From: a virus
DNA length: 64,000 bases
Strand: one strand, 5' to 3'
Virus record (IMG/VR): IMGVR_UViG_3300044729_001198
Coordinates: 122,632-186,631 of that record
Part shown: in pieces, positions 50,970 to 61,100 of the stretch
How positions within the stretch are numbered: the first letter of the stretch is position 1
Layout: each line of letters opens with the position of its first letter
Position numbers and translations under genes: made by a program
Notes under the pieces: model-generated
Database searches by the model: none
What the model was told of the DNA's origin: nothing
What the model saw: the letters and a program-made list of their open reading frames with translations, nothing else

Positions 50970-51251
50970 TTATTTTTTAGGAACAAAGGTATTTGTACTT
51001 ATATCGTACTCACCCTCTCCATATTTTTCTTTTAATGCTTTAGAAATTTCATCTTGTGTCTTCATTAATTGTAAGTATTCACCATACAATGTAGACTTTT
51101 GTGATTTTAAAGTTTCAAAGATTTGTTCTAACTGATAAATTTCGAGTTCTATCTCACCCATTTTTGTTGTAGTAAACAAAACTTGTTCTTGAAGAGCTTG
51201 AACCTTGTCAGACTCTTCTTGTGTAAATTGAATAACTGTTTTTTCTTCCAT
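50970..51251 (-). CDS. Small coiled-coil protein before the sheath gene
   Basis: A 93-residue protein that is almost wholly coiled coil: VQALQEQVLFTTTKMGEIEL, then IYQLEQIFETLKSQKSTLYG. The C-terminus ends in a short strand and VPKK. Its place between gp15 and gp18 and its own late-type motif suggest an assembly factor or a small virion protein. No T4 counterpart recognised. Confidence 0.55.
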   Translation of the reverse strand: MEEKTVIQFTQEESDKVQALQEQVLFTTTKMGEIELEIYQLEQIFETLKSQKSTLYGEYLQLMKTQDEISKALKEKYGEGEYDISTNTFVPKK

Positions 51252-51269
51252 AATATTGTTAGTTTACTA

Positions 51270-51277
51270 TATAAATA
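51270..51277 (-). promoter_or_regulatory. Late-type motif TATTTATA
   Basis: Coding strand AGATATTTATATAGTAAAC; 18 bases before the ATG at 51251. Confidence 0.55.
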
Positions 51278-51285
51278 TCTAATTT

Positions 51286-52101
51286 TTAGACATCACCACC
51301 TAATTTTGGGTTTTCACCCCAAGAAATCTTTCCAACTGAAAATCTTCTTTTTGTATTTGGCGTTGTACCCTTATATTCTGGCACAATATACGCTTTTGCG
51401 GTCAATCCTATAGTTGCCTTTGAAATTCTATCTTGACTCATCTCGGCCATAGTCTCAAATGAATACGAATCACCTTTGATTACAAATTTATATCTCTCAC
51501 CAAAAGATTGTCCTTGGAAATAGATTATTTGTTCTACTATTTTATTTACTTGTTCCATGTAATCACACCAAACCACAACCTCATACTCTAAATTGACATA
51601 ATCAGGTCTAGCAACAGCCACATATTCTTTTACAGGTTGTTGTCCTGTCAAGATTGAGAATTGGTCATATCTATTGGCTCGTGTATATTTACGTTCGAAC
51701 ATTTGTTCAGCATCTTCAGAATTAGCAACTTTTAATTTTGACAATTCCGTGTTTATTGATAAGTTATTTCGTTTGAATGAAATCACGGGTGTTAAAATCA
51801 TCCCATTATCATCTCTCATGAAACCATCACGTTGAGCACTTGCCCATTTTTCAGGAGAAGCATACATAACAGGTACTGGTATAAATCTACCACCATCTTC
51901 TACCAAAGGTTTAACATCTAATTCTAAAAAAGACTTGAACGCAAGGTCAATATCGTAAATACCAACCGATACGTTTTTTAAATCATCATTATCTCTACGA
52001 GTTTGATTTGCCTTATTTAATTTAGGGTCTAAACTTGTAGAAGATTGAGTCTGATTCAGATTCGGTTTGTTTGGGTCTGATGTTCTAAATTTTGTAGCCA
52101 T
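51286..52101 (-). CDS. 15: Tail sheath stabilisation protein gp15
   Basis: A 271-residue protein, the same length as T4 gp15. After a disordered Asn/Gln/Ser-rich start, it has VSVGIYDIDLAFKSFLELDV, RNNLSINTELSKLKV and YEVVVWCDYMEQVNKIVEQI, a layout shared with tail terminator proteins that cap sheath and tube. It shares one base with the gp14-like gene and is followed by the coiled-coil gene and sheath. Confidence 0.72.
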   Translation of the reverse strand: MATKFRTSDPNKPNLNQTQSSTSLDPKLNKANQTRRDNDDLKNVSVGIYDIDLAFKSFLELDVKPLVEDGGRFIPVPVMYASPEKWASAQRDGFMRDDNGMILTPVISFKRNNLSINTELSKLKVANSEDAEQMFERKYTRANRYDQFSILTGQQPVKEYVAVARPDYVNLEYEVVVWCDYMEQVNKIVEQIIYFQGQSFGERYKFVIKGDSYSFETMAEMSQDRISKATIGLTAKAYIVPEYKGTTPNTKRRFSVGKISWGENPKLGGDV

Positions 52102-52631
52102 TATAATCCCATCGGTATAGTGTTAGAATTTGAATTTGAATTACCAAATCGAGTTTCTACCAAATTTAGTGTAGTGTGTCGTGTAACGTGAGCATCACAT
52201 ATAAGTGATACTGAATAACCTTGAATTTCACCACCATCCCAATGGTCTGGATTTTTACCAGCAAAGAATTGAGCTTCATTGATTGAATCGATTTGAAAAT
52301 ACTCACCCATCCAATCTACAATATCACCAACTTCAGGATAAATGTCTTTATCATCCTTTAATGTGTCTTTCAAGAACTTAAATATTGCTGTTCTTGTATA
52401 TGACTGACCAAAATCATCCGAAACTTGGTCGATGGTATTATACTCAATCAAACATGGAACTTTTACAGGATTGTAATAAACTTTATCTTTACCCTCACCA
52501 TATACATTTACATTGGTGTCAGATATCACAAGTTTATAGTAATACACTTCCGTATCAATAATATCATTGATAAGTTCTTTGTTTAGCGTTCTAAACAAAC
52601 TCATGTCTCTTTGACCGCTGAATAATGCCAT
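52101..52631 (-). CDS. 14: Neck protein gp14-like
   Basis: A 176-residue protein: RTLNKELINDIIDTEVYYYK, then NVYGEGKDKVYYNPVKVPCL match gp14 of marine T4-like phages, in which this DxxDTxV start and YGEA/YYNPV block are conserved. gp14 is part of the neck that closes the filled head. It is shorter than T4 gp14 (256). It lies between gp13-like and gp15-like genes in the same order as T4. Confidence 0.7.
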   Translation of the reverse strand: MALFSGQRDMSLFRTLNKELINDIIDTEVYYYKLVISDTNVNVYGEGKDKVYYNPVKVPCLIEYNTIDQVSDDFGQSYTRTAIFKFLKDTLKDDKDIYPEVGDIVDWMGEYFQIDSINEAQFFAGKNPDHWDGGEIQGYSVSLICDAHVTRHTTLNLVETRFGNSNSNSNTIPMGL

Positions 52632-52634
52632 TGG

Positions 52635-53798
52635 TTATCCTATATAAATTGCTCTTGGAACTCTAGCAAGTGTTGATTCTAAAAATTCAGCCTCATCACG
52701 TTTTGCTTCCATTAATGCTCTTTTTGAAACGGCTTCCAAAGTTTCTTTTAACTCGGTTAATAGATTTTCTTTTTCAGTAGAAGCCTCACCTCTTAAATCA
52801 GCACCATCTAAAGTAACATCAGCCCCAGGAATTGGAATAGCGGAGAATTTAGCTCTAACAGCACCCAACATTTCTTTAGCCAATGCTAATGTGTATTTAG
52901 TAATCCATTGTCTACCAGCAGCGTTAATATCTGAATATAACAATCTCAAGAACGGAGCGTTTGATAAATCACTAACAACATTTGATGCCATTGCAGGATT
53001 ATTACCTTCACTATTTCGTGTATATTCAAAGTACACTTTTGTTCCAGTATCAGTTGATGTTGGTAATGGGAAAATCTTAATACGATTATTAACTAATTGG
53101 AATGAGTATTGTGATTTACGAATTTGGTCATTAAATTCAATTGCTTGTAAACGAAGTAAATCATCATACATCGGTTGCATCATAAACGATACGCCTGGTG
53201 AGTAATTACCCCATCCAAAAGTCTCCATCATTTGTTGTGAACCAAGACCAGTTCCGACAAATGGGTCAAAATAACGAGTAATTGCAGGAGGCGCCTCATG
53301 AAACACCTTACGGATTGTAAGACCATCGGAAACTGAACCAGATTCAAGTGATACTACACTTGCATTCTTTAAATCATAAATTTGTTCACCACCAACTAAC
53401 GTAAATGAACCTGTATAGTATGTTAATCTACCACCACTCTTTGCTTCAGTACCATAATCTTTTGCGATATTCACAACAGAACTCAAATTAGAATTAAGTT
53501 GTGTATTTCGTAAGTCAGCTGAAATGTTTGACCCTTGTAGTGAGAGCATACTTTCTCTCGTTCTATATAGGTTAACTTGTGATGAGTATTCATTGGTAGC
53601 TTCTTCAAAACAAGCAAAAAAGTTTATATCTTGTAATTCAATATCAACGATGGGATATCCCAGTCGTTTTGCGCACCACCCAGCCACCTTTGGAGCATCT
53701 GACCTGAATTGTGAATCAGAATCAAAAAATCCGAAAGGAGTGGAACTTCCACTTGTGAATGTCGCTGCGCCTGTCCAAATTGGTATGTTAACTGCCAT
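52635..53798 (-). CDS. 13: Neck protein gp13-like
   Basis: A 387-residue protein. APKVAGWCAKRLGYPIVDIE followed by NFFACFEEATNEYSSQVNLY is the recognisable gp13 core. The middle carries loops around VSFMMQPMYDDLLRLQAIEF, and the end is a helical segment (ENLLTELKETLEAVSKRALM). gp13 and gp14 form the head-tail connector neck in T4. It is preceded by a late-type motif. Confidence 0.75.
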   Translation of the reverse strand: MAVNIPIWTGAATFTSGSSTPFGFFDSDSQFRSDAPKVAGWCAKRLGYPIVDIELQDINFFACFEEATNEYSSQVNLYRTRESMLSLQGSNISADLRNTQLNSNLSSVVNIAKDYGTEAKSGGRLTYYTGSFTLVGGEQIYDLKNASVVSLESGSVSDGLTIRKVFHEAPPAITRYFDPFVGTGLGSQQMMETFGWGNYSPGVSFMMQPMYDDLLRLQAIEFNDQIRKSQYSFQLVNNRIKIFPLPTSTDTGTKVYFEYTRNSEGNNPAMASNVVSDLSNAPFLRLLYSDINAAGRQWITKYTLALAKEMLGAVRAKFSAIPIPGADVTLDGADLRGEASTEKENLLTELKETLEAVSKRALMEAKRDEAEFLESTLARVPRAIYIG

Positions 53799-53827
53799 TT
53801 AAAAACTCCATAAGGGTGTTATCTCTA

Positions 53828-53835
53828 TATAAATA
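53828..53835 (-). promoter_or_regulatory. Late-type motif TATTTATA before the neck genes
   Basis: Coding strand TACTATTTATATAGAGATAAC; 29 bases before the ATG at 53798. It is enclosed by a 6-base inverted repeat (GTGTTA and TAACAC). Confidence 0.6.
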
Positions 53836-53845
53836 GTAACACACT

Positions 53846-56212
53846 CTATCTTTCACTATTTTTCATAAAAGATACGATAATATAACGAGTTCCGTTTGTT
53901 ACGGCTCTAGCACCATGTTTGTGAGTTATGTTTCCAGGGTGTATAGTACAATATCCAATTGGTGATTTTACTAATTGTTTTTGTCTTCTAAACCAAGTAC
54001 CACCACCATCATATTCGTCTAAATCTGAAAGTTGTACAAGACAAGTTATGTCGGATGAGTCGTGGTGTATAGACAAGTGTCCTTGTGCATTTGGGGTATA
54101 TTTAGCCAAAAAGTTTTCAGATTGCATAGAAGTCCAACCCCGACCCTCAAGGGCCCAAATGTAAGTCGAAAACTTCATAACATATTCACGGAGAACATCC
54201 ATATAAATGTCATTCATGTCAATCACATTTAATAACATATCGGTTGTTGGGTAATTTTCATGCCTATCAACAGTCCAAGAATTAGCGTATTCGGCCTCTT
54301 CACGAATCATTCTACAAAACTCTTCAGTAAACAATGGAAATGTAAAACAATTATCAAATGGTTCATCGGTTATCAAATCCCATTCTTGTGTTCTAGCGGA
54401 ATATGATATAAATCTATTTTTCCATTCAATTGGGTTTTCATAATAAGTGTAAAGTTCGGGATGTAATTTCATGTTTAAATGAATAGTTTCGGTTGTAGAT
54501 TTTATTTGACTATGACCTTGACTTATTAATTGTGTTCTTAATGAGTAAGCATTTACATCTGACTCAATAGAGTTTAAATCATTTCGATTTGGATGTATTG
54601 AATATGTACATATGAAAAATTCATCTAATGGTATAATATTGTTTTGTAAGTTTTTACTCAACATTTTTTCTATACCATTTTTACTCAACATATAAGCATG
54701 GGTGTTGTAAGATGGATATGGTTTTACAATTTCACCCAAACCGATTTCAACATCATCTCCCGGTGACAATTTATTTCTACCAAGATACATCAAGTCCCAA
54801 TCGGATGGTAGGTCATCTATGATATATGGGGATAACTGACCATGAACCATGAAGTCCTCTTCAAGAACCAATATATTTTCATGACCACTTTCTTTTGCAA
54901 GATTCCAAACTTGGAGATGTGATAAAGCACAACCAATCTCTCCGGGCAGAATAGGTCTATTATACCATTTATTTGTAGATTCTATTTTCCAATTGGTAAA
55001 TACTGACCAATCTCCATCGTAAATATTTAAATTACTACCATCAACTGCTCTATGAATATGAATAACGCTTCGAGGGTCTAATCCTAATTTATTAATTTCA
55101 GAAACCCACCTATCGTAGTTATTAAAATTCTCGGATAACCCAATCACATATACACAATCTATTTTGGTGTATCGCTTTGGTTCATCTATCACACTATACC
55201 ACTCATTAACACGAACATCCCATGTATTTTTTAAAGCATATTCTCTTGCGTTTTTTAAATTGGTTTGTTGTAGTGATTTGTTATTGTGTAAATCCACAAA
55301 TGCTTCAAAAAACTCATTATTTGATGCATTATGACTTACAAGTTTAGCTTTACCATTTAATAGATTCAAAAGATTACCGGAATCAGTTGATACTATTTTT
55401 ACACCACCAAACATCATTTCAAGAGCAGTTATACAATAGGTTTCTTCATACTGACTTGGATATAACCAATATTCAGCCGAATTTATCAAATTGTATAATT
55501 CCATTTTCCCCAAAGCGCCAATAAAATGAACCCCTTCTAAAACTTGTTGATAAGAGTCATAAACATCCAATGCATATGGTGGGGTTGCTACCCATAAGGT
55601 AGCGTCTGGTAACATATTCTTTATGTTTGGCCAGATTTCTAATAGATTTGACAAACCACGTTCAGCTGATGATGTATACACAAACTTATTTGGGACTTTA
55701 TCAACCGAATTCATTAAAAAATCAGTCGTTGATATTGCGTTTGGTATTACACGAATACGACCTCTCATTTGTGGATATTTTTTTTCTAAAATGGCGGCCT
55801 GATATTCAGATACACAAATGAAGTTAGTTATTTCTAAACTTGATAAGTAGCCCAACCCATCATTCTCTAAAGTAACACCATTCCACCATGGATAAAAGTC
55901 AAGATTATGTAACCAAAAATATGATTTATCAAAGGTTATATTTCTTGATTTCAATTCTACTAAATAGTGTATATAATTTGTGGCAATTACAACATCGTAT
56001 TGTGAATTTGATTCCAATTCGCTGTATTCACAATATTTGACATTATCTATTGTAGAACTTATAAGGTCACCACATATGGTAACGTCATGGGAACGTGCCA
56101 TAATTTCTGCAAGTTTCATTACAGCATATTCCGACCCACCGATACCATTTTCGTACCAAGTGTTCCAATTCCATTTTTCTTTTTGATATCCTACTACAAA
56201 TAATATTTTCAT
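53846..56212 (-). CDS. Three-domain GT-B / GT25 / 2OG-Fe(II) oxygenase, probable collagen-modifying enzyme
   Basis: A 788-residue fusion. Residues 1-345 are a GT-B glycosyltransferase (GGSEYAVMKLAEIMA, SSAERGLSNLLEIWP, donor-site E-x8-E in SQYEETYCITALEM). Residues 350-570 are a GT25 domain (DCVYVIGLSENFNN, GEIGCALSHLQVWN, acidic metal site ILVLEEDFMV, THAYMLSKNGIEKML, PLDEFF). GT25 is the family of procollagen galactosyltransferases and LPS galactosyltransferases. Residues 619-788 are a 2OG-Fe(II) dioxygenase with His716-x-Asp718, distal His766 and Arg776. The same chemistry, lysyl hydroxylation plus glycosylation, is combined in mimivirus L230 and animal PLOD enzymes. It is encoded one base after the GT2 gene and four genes from collagen-like fibres. 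Confidence 0.82.
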   Translation of the reverse strand: MKILFVVGYQKEKWNWNTWYENGIGGSEYAVMKLAEIMARSHDVTICGDLISSTIDNVKYCEYSELESNSQYDVVIATNYIHYLVELKSRNITFDKSYFWLHNLDFYPWWNGVTLENDGLGYLSSLEITNFICVSEYQAAILEKKYPQMRGRIRVIPNAISTTDFLMNSVDKVPNKFVYTSSAERGLSNLLEIWPNIKNMLPDATLWVATPPYALDVYDSYQQVLEGVHFIGALGKMELYNLINSAEYWLYPSQYEETYCITALEMMFGGVKIVSTDSGNLLNLLNGKAKLVSHNASNNEFFEAFVDLHNNKSLQQTNLKNAREYALKNTWDVRVNEWYSVIDEPKRYTKIDCVYVIGLSENFNNYDRWVSEINKLGLDPRSVIHIHRAVDGSNLNIYDGDWSVFTNWKIESTNKWYNRPILPGEIGCALSHLQVWNLAKESGHENILVLEEDFMVHGQLSPYIIDDLPSDWDLMYLGRNKLSPGDDVEIGLGEIVKPYPSYNTHAYMLSKNGIEKMLSKNLQNNIIPLDEFFICTYSIHPNRNDLNSIESDVNAYSLRTQLISQGHSQIKSTTETIHLNMKLHPELYTYYENPIEWKNRFISYSARTQEWDLITDEPFDNCFTFPLFTEEFCRMIREEAEYANSWTVDRHENYPTTDMLLNVIDMNDIYMDVLREYVMKFSTYIWALEGRGWTSMQSENFLAKYTPNAQGHLSIHHDSSDITCLVQLSDLDEYDGGGTWFRRQKQLVKSPIGYCTIHPGNITHKHGARAVTNGTRYIIVSFMKNSER

Positions 56213-56213
56213 G

Positions 56214-57506
56214 CTATTTCACTATGTAATTTAAAACTTGTTCACTCTCACCAAATTTTGTATAATCCATATCATCTTGAAATTTCCAAGAATGGCCATC
56301 GGACTCATTCCAACACCAATCATCTTTTCCAAGCTCAAGGATTCGTTGATGAATAAATGGGTCGTAATAATCTTTTATTAATCTAGCCCTACGATTAATA
56401 TCGGTTGAATTATTATCTACTGTCGAATCACCATTATTATATTGTACATATAACATTTTTTTAAGGTGAATTATTCTTGTATGTAAAAATGTCTTTACAA
56501 TTAATTCAAAATCATCAGCTACCGAAATATCTCTACTATGTCCTCTGATTTCTGAATATGTATCTCGTCTCCAAATACGGCAATGGTTTGGCATACCAAT
56601 ATTGAATCGTATTGATTTCGGATTTATATCAGGATAATGGTGTACCAACCAATCTTGACCATCAATATTTTGCCATGTGTGTCCTGCATAACCCCAATCA
56701 AATTTATTTTCCGGATGACCATACCAATCGTCACCTATATAACCATATTGACGTGGTGCTCCATTTTCATAAACCTCGGTTACATCCGTATATATAAATC
56801 CAGCATCTTCATGTTGCCATGAGGCATGTAATACTTCTTGTAAACAAGTTGTTATCAAAGTGTCATCATGGTCAAGTTCTACTAACCACTCACCATTACA
56901 TAACATGGCAGCTCTATGTTTAACCTCACCAACATTACCACCACTATTTGGTGACATTCTATATGGTTTTACTCTATAATCTTCGTCAGCTATAGTTTTT
57001 AGATATTCCCACGTTTTATAATCACCTTCAGGTGAATCATCAACGACCACCCATTCCCAATTTGGATACGTTTGGTTTTTTAAAGATTCATATGTTCTGA
57101 ATATACGTTCGTTGGTTTTGTACGTTGGTGTGAAGATTGAGAATATAGGCGTTTCTCTATTTCCAAATACTTCTTTTTGAGACCTACAAGCCCAAAACGT
57201 TGATTGACATACAATATCATTTGCAAGAACATTGTCAGCTGGAATTTCAGTATATGTAAAAACTTTTGACATCACAAATGTATGGCTGGTGAATTGATAA
57301 ACTTGTCCATTTCCCGGCCCAATTAATATAATGATGTCCGGCTTATGTTTAGCAAAATCTGATTTAAAATTACAAGCACAATCGTATGAATATATTTTTA
57401 CAAATTCATATAAATTTTCTTCGTGATATACATCAGATTTTAGTGTTATCTCACCAAATCTATTCCAACCATAAACCAAAGCAGTTGGCAAACTCGTTTT
57501 TCTCAT
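56214..57506 (-). CDS. Family 2 glycosyltransferase of the fibre-modification cluster
   Basis: A 430-residue protein. The first 115 residues form an alpha/beta domain of unclear kind (PDIIILIGPGNGQVYQF). The GT2 domain follows: FSIFTPTYKTNERIFRTYES, WEWVVVDDSPEGDY, and WLVELDHDDTLI with the DxD. The C-terminal part includes NHCRIWRRDTYSEIRGHSRD and VADDFELIVKTFL, resembling the acceptor-site ED motif. The ATG at 57506 directly follows the hydroxylase stop (TAATATG). Sits between two 2OG oxygenase genes, so it probably extends sugars on the same hydroxylated substrate. Confidence 0.78.
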   Translation of the reverse strand: MRKTSLPTALVYGWNRFGEITLKSDVYHEENLYEFVKIYSYDCACNFKSDFAKHKPDIIILIGPGNGQVYQFTSHTFVMSKVFTYTEIPADNVLANDIVCQSTFWACRSQKEVFGNRETPIFSIFTPTYKTNERIFRTYESLKNQTYPNWEWVVVDDSPEGDYKTWEYLKTIADEDYRVKPYRMSPNSGGNVGEVKHRAAMLCNGEWLVELDHDDTLITTCLQEVLHASWQHEDAGFIYTDVTEVYENGAPRQYGYIGDDWYGHPENKFDWGYAGHTWQNIDGQDWLVHHYPDINPKSIRFNIGMPNHCRIWRRDTYSEIRGHSRDISVADDFELIVKTFLHTRIIHLKKMLYVQYNNGDSTVDNNSTDINRRARLIKDYYDPFIHQRILELGKDDWCWNESDGHSWKFQDDMDYTKFGESEQVLNYIVK

Positions 57507-57507
57507 A

Positions 57508-58113
57508 TTATCTATATGGTTCTCCACCAACCCAAAGTACAAATGATTTACGAGTACCTTTAGTTACGGGTTTGACTCTATGTAAATAAAAAGATGGGAA
57601 TATCACAACAACACCCTTACCCCTTGGAGCTTGAGTGGCTCCAGCTCCCAACATAAATTCTAAATCACCACCCTCATACTCATCTGGACCTGAAAGTTGA
57701 ACTGTTACTGATACTTTTCTTTGATTCTGAATTCCAATACCACAATCCATGTGCCAATCGTAGTGACCACCACCTTCGTAATATTCGGTATATTGAATCC
57801 GTTCTCGCATATGAGTCAAATCAAGTTTCCACATAAATTGATTTGCTTCAGAAATCATATTATGTAATTTAGAATACACCCATTCCCACTTTTCATTTTG
57901 TGGACACCATTTTACTGATGATTTTCGATAAGTCTCATTCTTTCGGCTAACGTTGTCTTGACCAATAGCAGCTTCTTCAAACTTTAAATCTGAAGTCAAT
58001 TCTTCGATGGTCTTCAACTCTTCAGGTGTAAACCCTTCGTGAAACCAATAATAATTTGTGTAATTCACATCCAAACGATGTGGGTCTCGGTCAAATTTAA
58101 ATCCATTTTCCAT
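57508..58113 (-). CDS. Prolyl-4-hydroxylase-like 2OG-Fe(II) oxygenase
   Basis: A 201-residue dioxygenase, close to the PKHD/P4H type. The iron site is YEGGGHYDWHMDCG (His121-x-Asp123, with a second HxD at 117-119) and LHRVKPVTKGTRKSFVLW (His178, with Arg188 for 2-oxoglutarate). VTVQLSGPDEYEGGDLEF is the conserved double-stranded beta-helix segment. It would hydroxylate a side chain using O2 and 2-oxoglutarate. It starts immediately downstream of the collagen-like fibre gene, with a late-type motif in the 40-base gap, so enzyme and candidate substrate are made together. Confidence 0.87.
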   Translation of the reverse strand: MENGFKFDRDPHRLDVNYTNYYWFHEGFTPEELKTIEELTSDLKFEEAAIGQDNVSRKNETYRKSSVKWCPQNEKWEWVYSKLHNMISEANQFMWKLDLTHMRERIQYTEYYEGGGHYDWHMDCGIGIQNQRKVSVTVQLSGPDEYEGGDLEFMLGAGATQAPRGKGVVVIFPSFYLHRVKPVTKGTRKSFVLWVGGEPYR

Positions 58114-58130
58114 AACTTATATTCTTTTAA

Positions 58131-58138
58131 TATAAATA
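58131..58138 (-). promoter_or_regulatory. Late-type motif TATTTATA before the fibre-modification genes
   Basis: Coding strand CCATATTTATATTAAAAG; 17 bases before the ATG at 58113. It gives the hydroxylase-glycosyltransferase operon its own late start. Confidence 0.6.
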
Positions 58139-58153
58139 TGGAATCTAAACTTA

Positions 58154-61100
58154 TTAGAACAAATATTTGTAAGTTTCTACAATCCAAACACGGTCACCAT
58201 TTACCCAACCATGTTTTTTGAATGTTAATTTTTGTAAAGAATTATCCCACTCAAAATAACCACCAGCAAGTTCATTACCCTTATCGCCTTTTGCATTTGT
58301 ACCACCTTGAGCGCCTTGGTTACCTTGACCCCCAACAGCACCATCATACGTTCCTTCAGGAGCAGCGGGAGCGGAACTTCCTTGAGCTCCAGTAATACCC
58401 TTTACACCTTGAGCTCCTTGAGCGCCAGTAGCACCAGCAGCACCTTGAGCACCTTGGTGACCTGTATTTCCCTTTGTACCTTGAGCGCCTTGAGGACCAG
58501 TAGCACCAGCAGCACCTTGAGCGCCTTGGTTACCCTTTGTACCAACAGCACCTTGAGCACCTTGAGCGCCGGTAGCACCTGCGGAACCCTGAGCTCCTTG
58601 AGCACCAGTAGCTCCTTGAGCTCCTTGAGCGCCAGTAGCACCAACAGCACCCTGAGCGCCTTGGTTACCCTTTGTACCAACAGCACCTTGAGCACCTTGA
58701 GCGCCGGTAGCGCCCGCAGCACCTTGAGCGCCGGTAGCGCCCTTTGAACCAGTAGCACCTTGAGCCCCTTTTGTTCCATGGATACCGTTAGGAGTTTCAG
58801 TTATGGATAGGCCTGTGAAATATCTCCAAGCGCCGGTTGTTCCTGATGGAGCATATCCAACGTACCAATGATGTTCTCCGGTTGCGTCTGCTGTGGACGT
58901 AAATGAATATTTCTTTCTATACCATGTTAGTGTAGTACCAAGTTCGGATGAATATAAATCTTTTTGGTCTATAATTGTTCCATCTTCTACACCAGTAGAA
59001 AAGTGACCACCACCACTAGCAAATTGCCTCATGTGGAACATACCATAATTTGCACCACTACCAGCCCAGTTTACATCGTAAGCTACCCAAATTTCAAGGG
59101 TATATGCAGTAGATGGTTTTACAAAAAATTCAGTAACTTGATATTCAGCAGCACCAGAGCTATCTTGTCGAAGTACATAAGCAGAATTAGCCGATTGTGG
59201 ATTATTAGATAATCCAAATGCTTGAGTAGTAGCATTATGACCCGTATAATACAAGTCTATATTGTTAGCAGCACCAATTGCAGCAAAGTTAGGGTCTAAC
59301 ACTTTATTACCAGCATAACCTTGAGCACCTTGAGCACCTTGGTTACCGGTGTTTCCTTTAGGACCTGTAGCACCTGCGGCTCCTTGAGACCCCTGATTAC
59401 CTTGTGCTCCAACATTTCCGGTTGAACCAATACCACCACCTGAACCAATAAGTCCGGTAGCCCCTTGAGCACCTTGTGAGCCGGTAGCCCCTTGAGCCCC
59501 AGTAGCACCTGCGGCTCCTTGAGCACCCGTAACTCCAGTAGCACCCGTATTTCCTTTTGGTCCAGTAGCACCTGCGGCCCCTTGAGAACCAGTAGCACCC
59601 TGACCCCCACCTACACCTGTATTTCCTTTAGCACCCGTAGCACCAGCAGCTCCTTGAGAACCAGTAGCACCTTGAGAACCTTGAACACCCTTGTTTCCTT
59701 TAGCACCAGCAGCACCACCACCACCACAATAGAAATCTAAATAGGTGTTATTATTTGATGTACCATATGTAGCATTATCACACGTTAAATTTGTAAGAAC
59801 AATTGTGAATCGCTGATTACCTGAATCATATGTATTGGATACAACTTGGAATTCACCAAATGCTGGGTCTGGAAATCCTTGACCAATATCAAGTCTACAT
59901 CCATTATTTACCGTGATTAAATATGAATATCTATCCGTACTGGTAAACCAAGAATATCTACTAACAACTATAGTAGTTAGTGAACATGAATTTGTGTTAT
60001 TAAATGATATTTGACCAGTACCAACCGCACCGGAAGTTGCTTGCCAATAAGTTGATAAGGTAGTTGGTGTTGTTCCCGGAGCACCTTGAGCACCGGTAAT
60101 TCCTTTAGGGCCCGTAGCACCTGCCGCTCCTTGAGACCCCTGATTACCTTGTGCTCCAATGGTTCCAGTAGGACCAACTCCCCCACCCGAACCAATAAGT
60201 CCGGTAGCACCTTGAGAACCTTGTGGGCCGGTGGCTCCTTGTGGACCAGTAGCACCAGCAGAACCTTGTGAACCGGTAGCTCCTTGTGGGCCGGTAGAAC
60301 CCGTGTTTCCTTTAGGACCTGTAGCACCAGCAGCTCCTTGAGAACCTTGAACGCCAGTAGCACCTTTCGGACCTTGAGCGCCAGTAGCACCTGCCGCTCC
60401 TTGAGGACCTGCGTTACCTTGAGCACCTATAGCACCAGTAGCACCCGTATCACCACTTCCACCTAAAATACCTTTTGAACCTTGTGGACCTGTTGCTCCC
60501 GTACTTCCTTTTGAACCAGTATCACCAGTAGCGCCTTGTGGACCTTGAGGGCCGGTTGGGCCTTGAGGGCCAGTTGGGCCGGTTGGGCCTGTATTACCTT
60601 GAGAACCAATCGGACCTAATGCACCTGACCTACCAAGTTCAGATGTATATTGATACCAAGTACCACCACCCGATTCAGATGGACGTTTCCAAAAGACTCT
60701 CATACCTTCACCACCACCATATTCTTGAGTTCTTACCAAAAATGAATAAGCAGTGCCAGCGGTTAATGAAATTGTACCTGTAGTTGTTCCCAATGCTGGA
60801 GTACCTCTACCACCATAAAATGATGCTACAATAGTTCCATTAATAAATAAATCAATTGAGTCATCGGATTCCGCTGTAAAAGTATATGTTCCGGTTTCGG
60901 ATGGTATAAACGTCCCCCAAGCTCTAACGGAAAAGAATTCACCTGAATTTGGAACACTTACCCCAGCACCAGTCAATGTAGTATAGGATGTCCAATCAAG
61001 AATTGTTGCGGCATTTACAATACCTTGTGAGTGTAATGTTGAATTTGTATATGCAGCATCGAAGAACTTACCAAAGTCATTTGAGTTTGTTGGATAAACA

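Noticed and set aside
53812-53845. Inverted repeat GTGTTA/TAACAC around the late motif as a terminator
   Set aside because: Six pairs around a 15-base loop with no U-run make a poor terminator; listed only as context of the motif.
46558-58138. TATAAATA on the plus strand as T4 late promoters for plus-strand genes
   Set aside because: No credible plus-strand genes follow; the motif instead sits at fixed places before minus-strand genes, so I treat it as TATTTATA on their coding strand.
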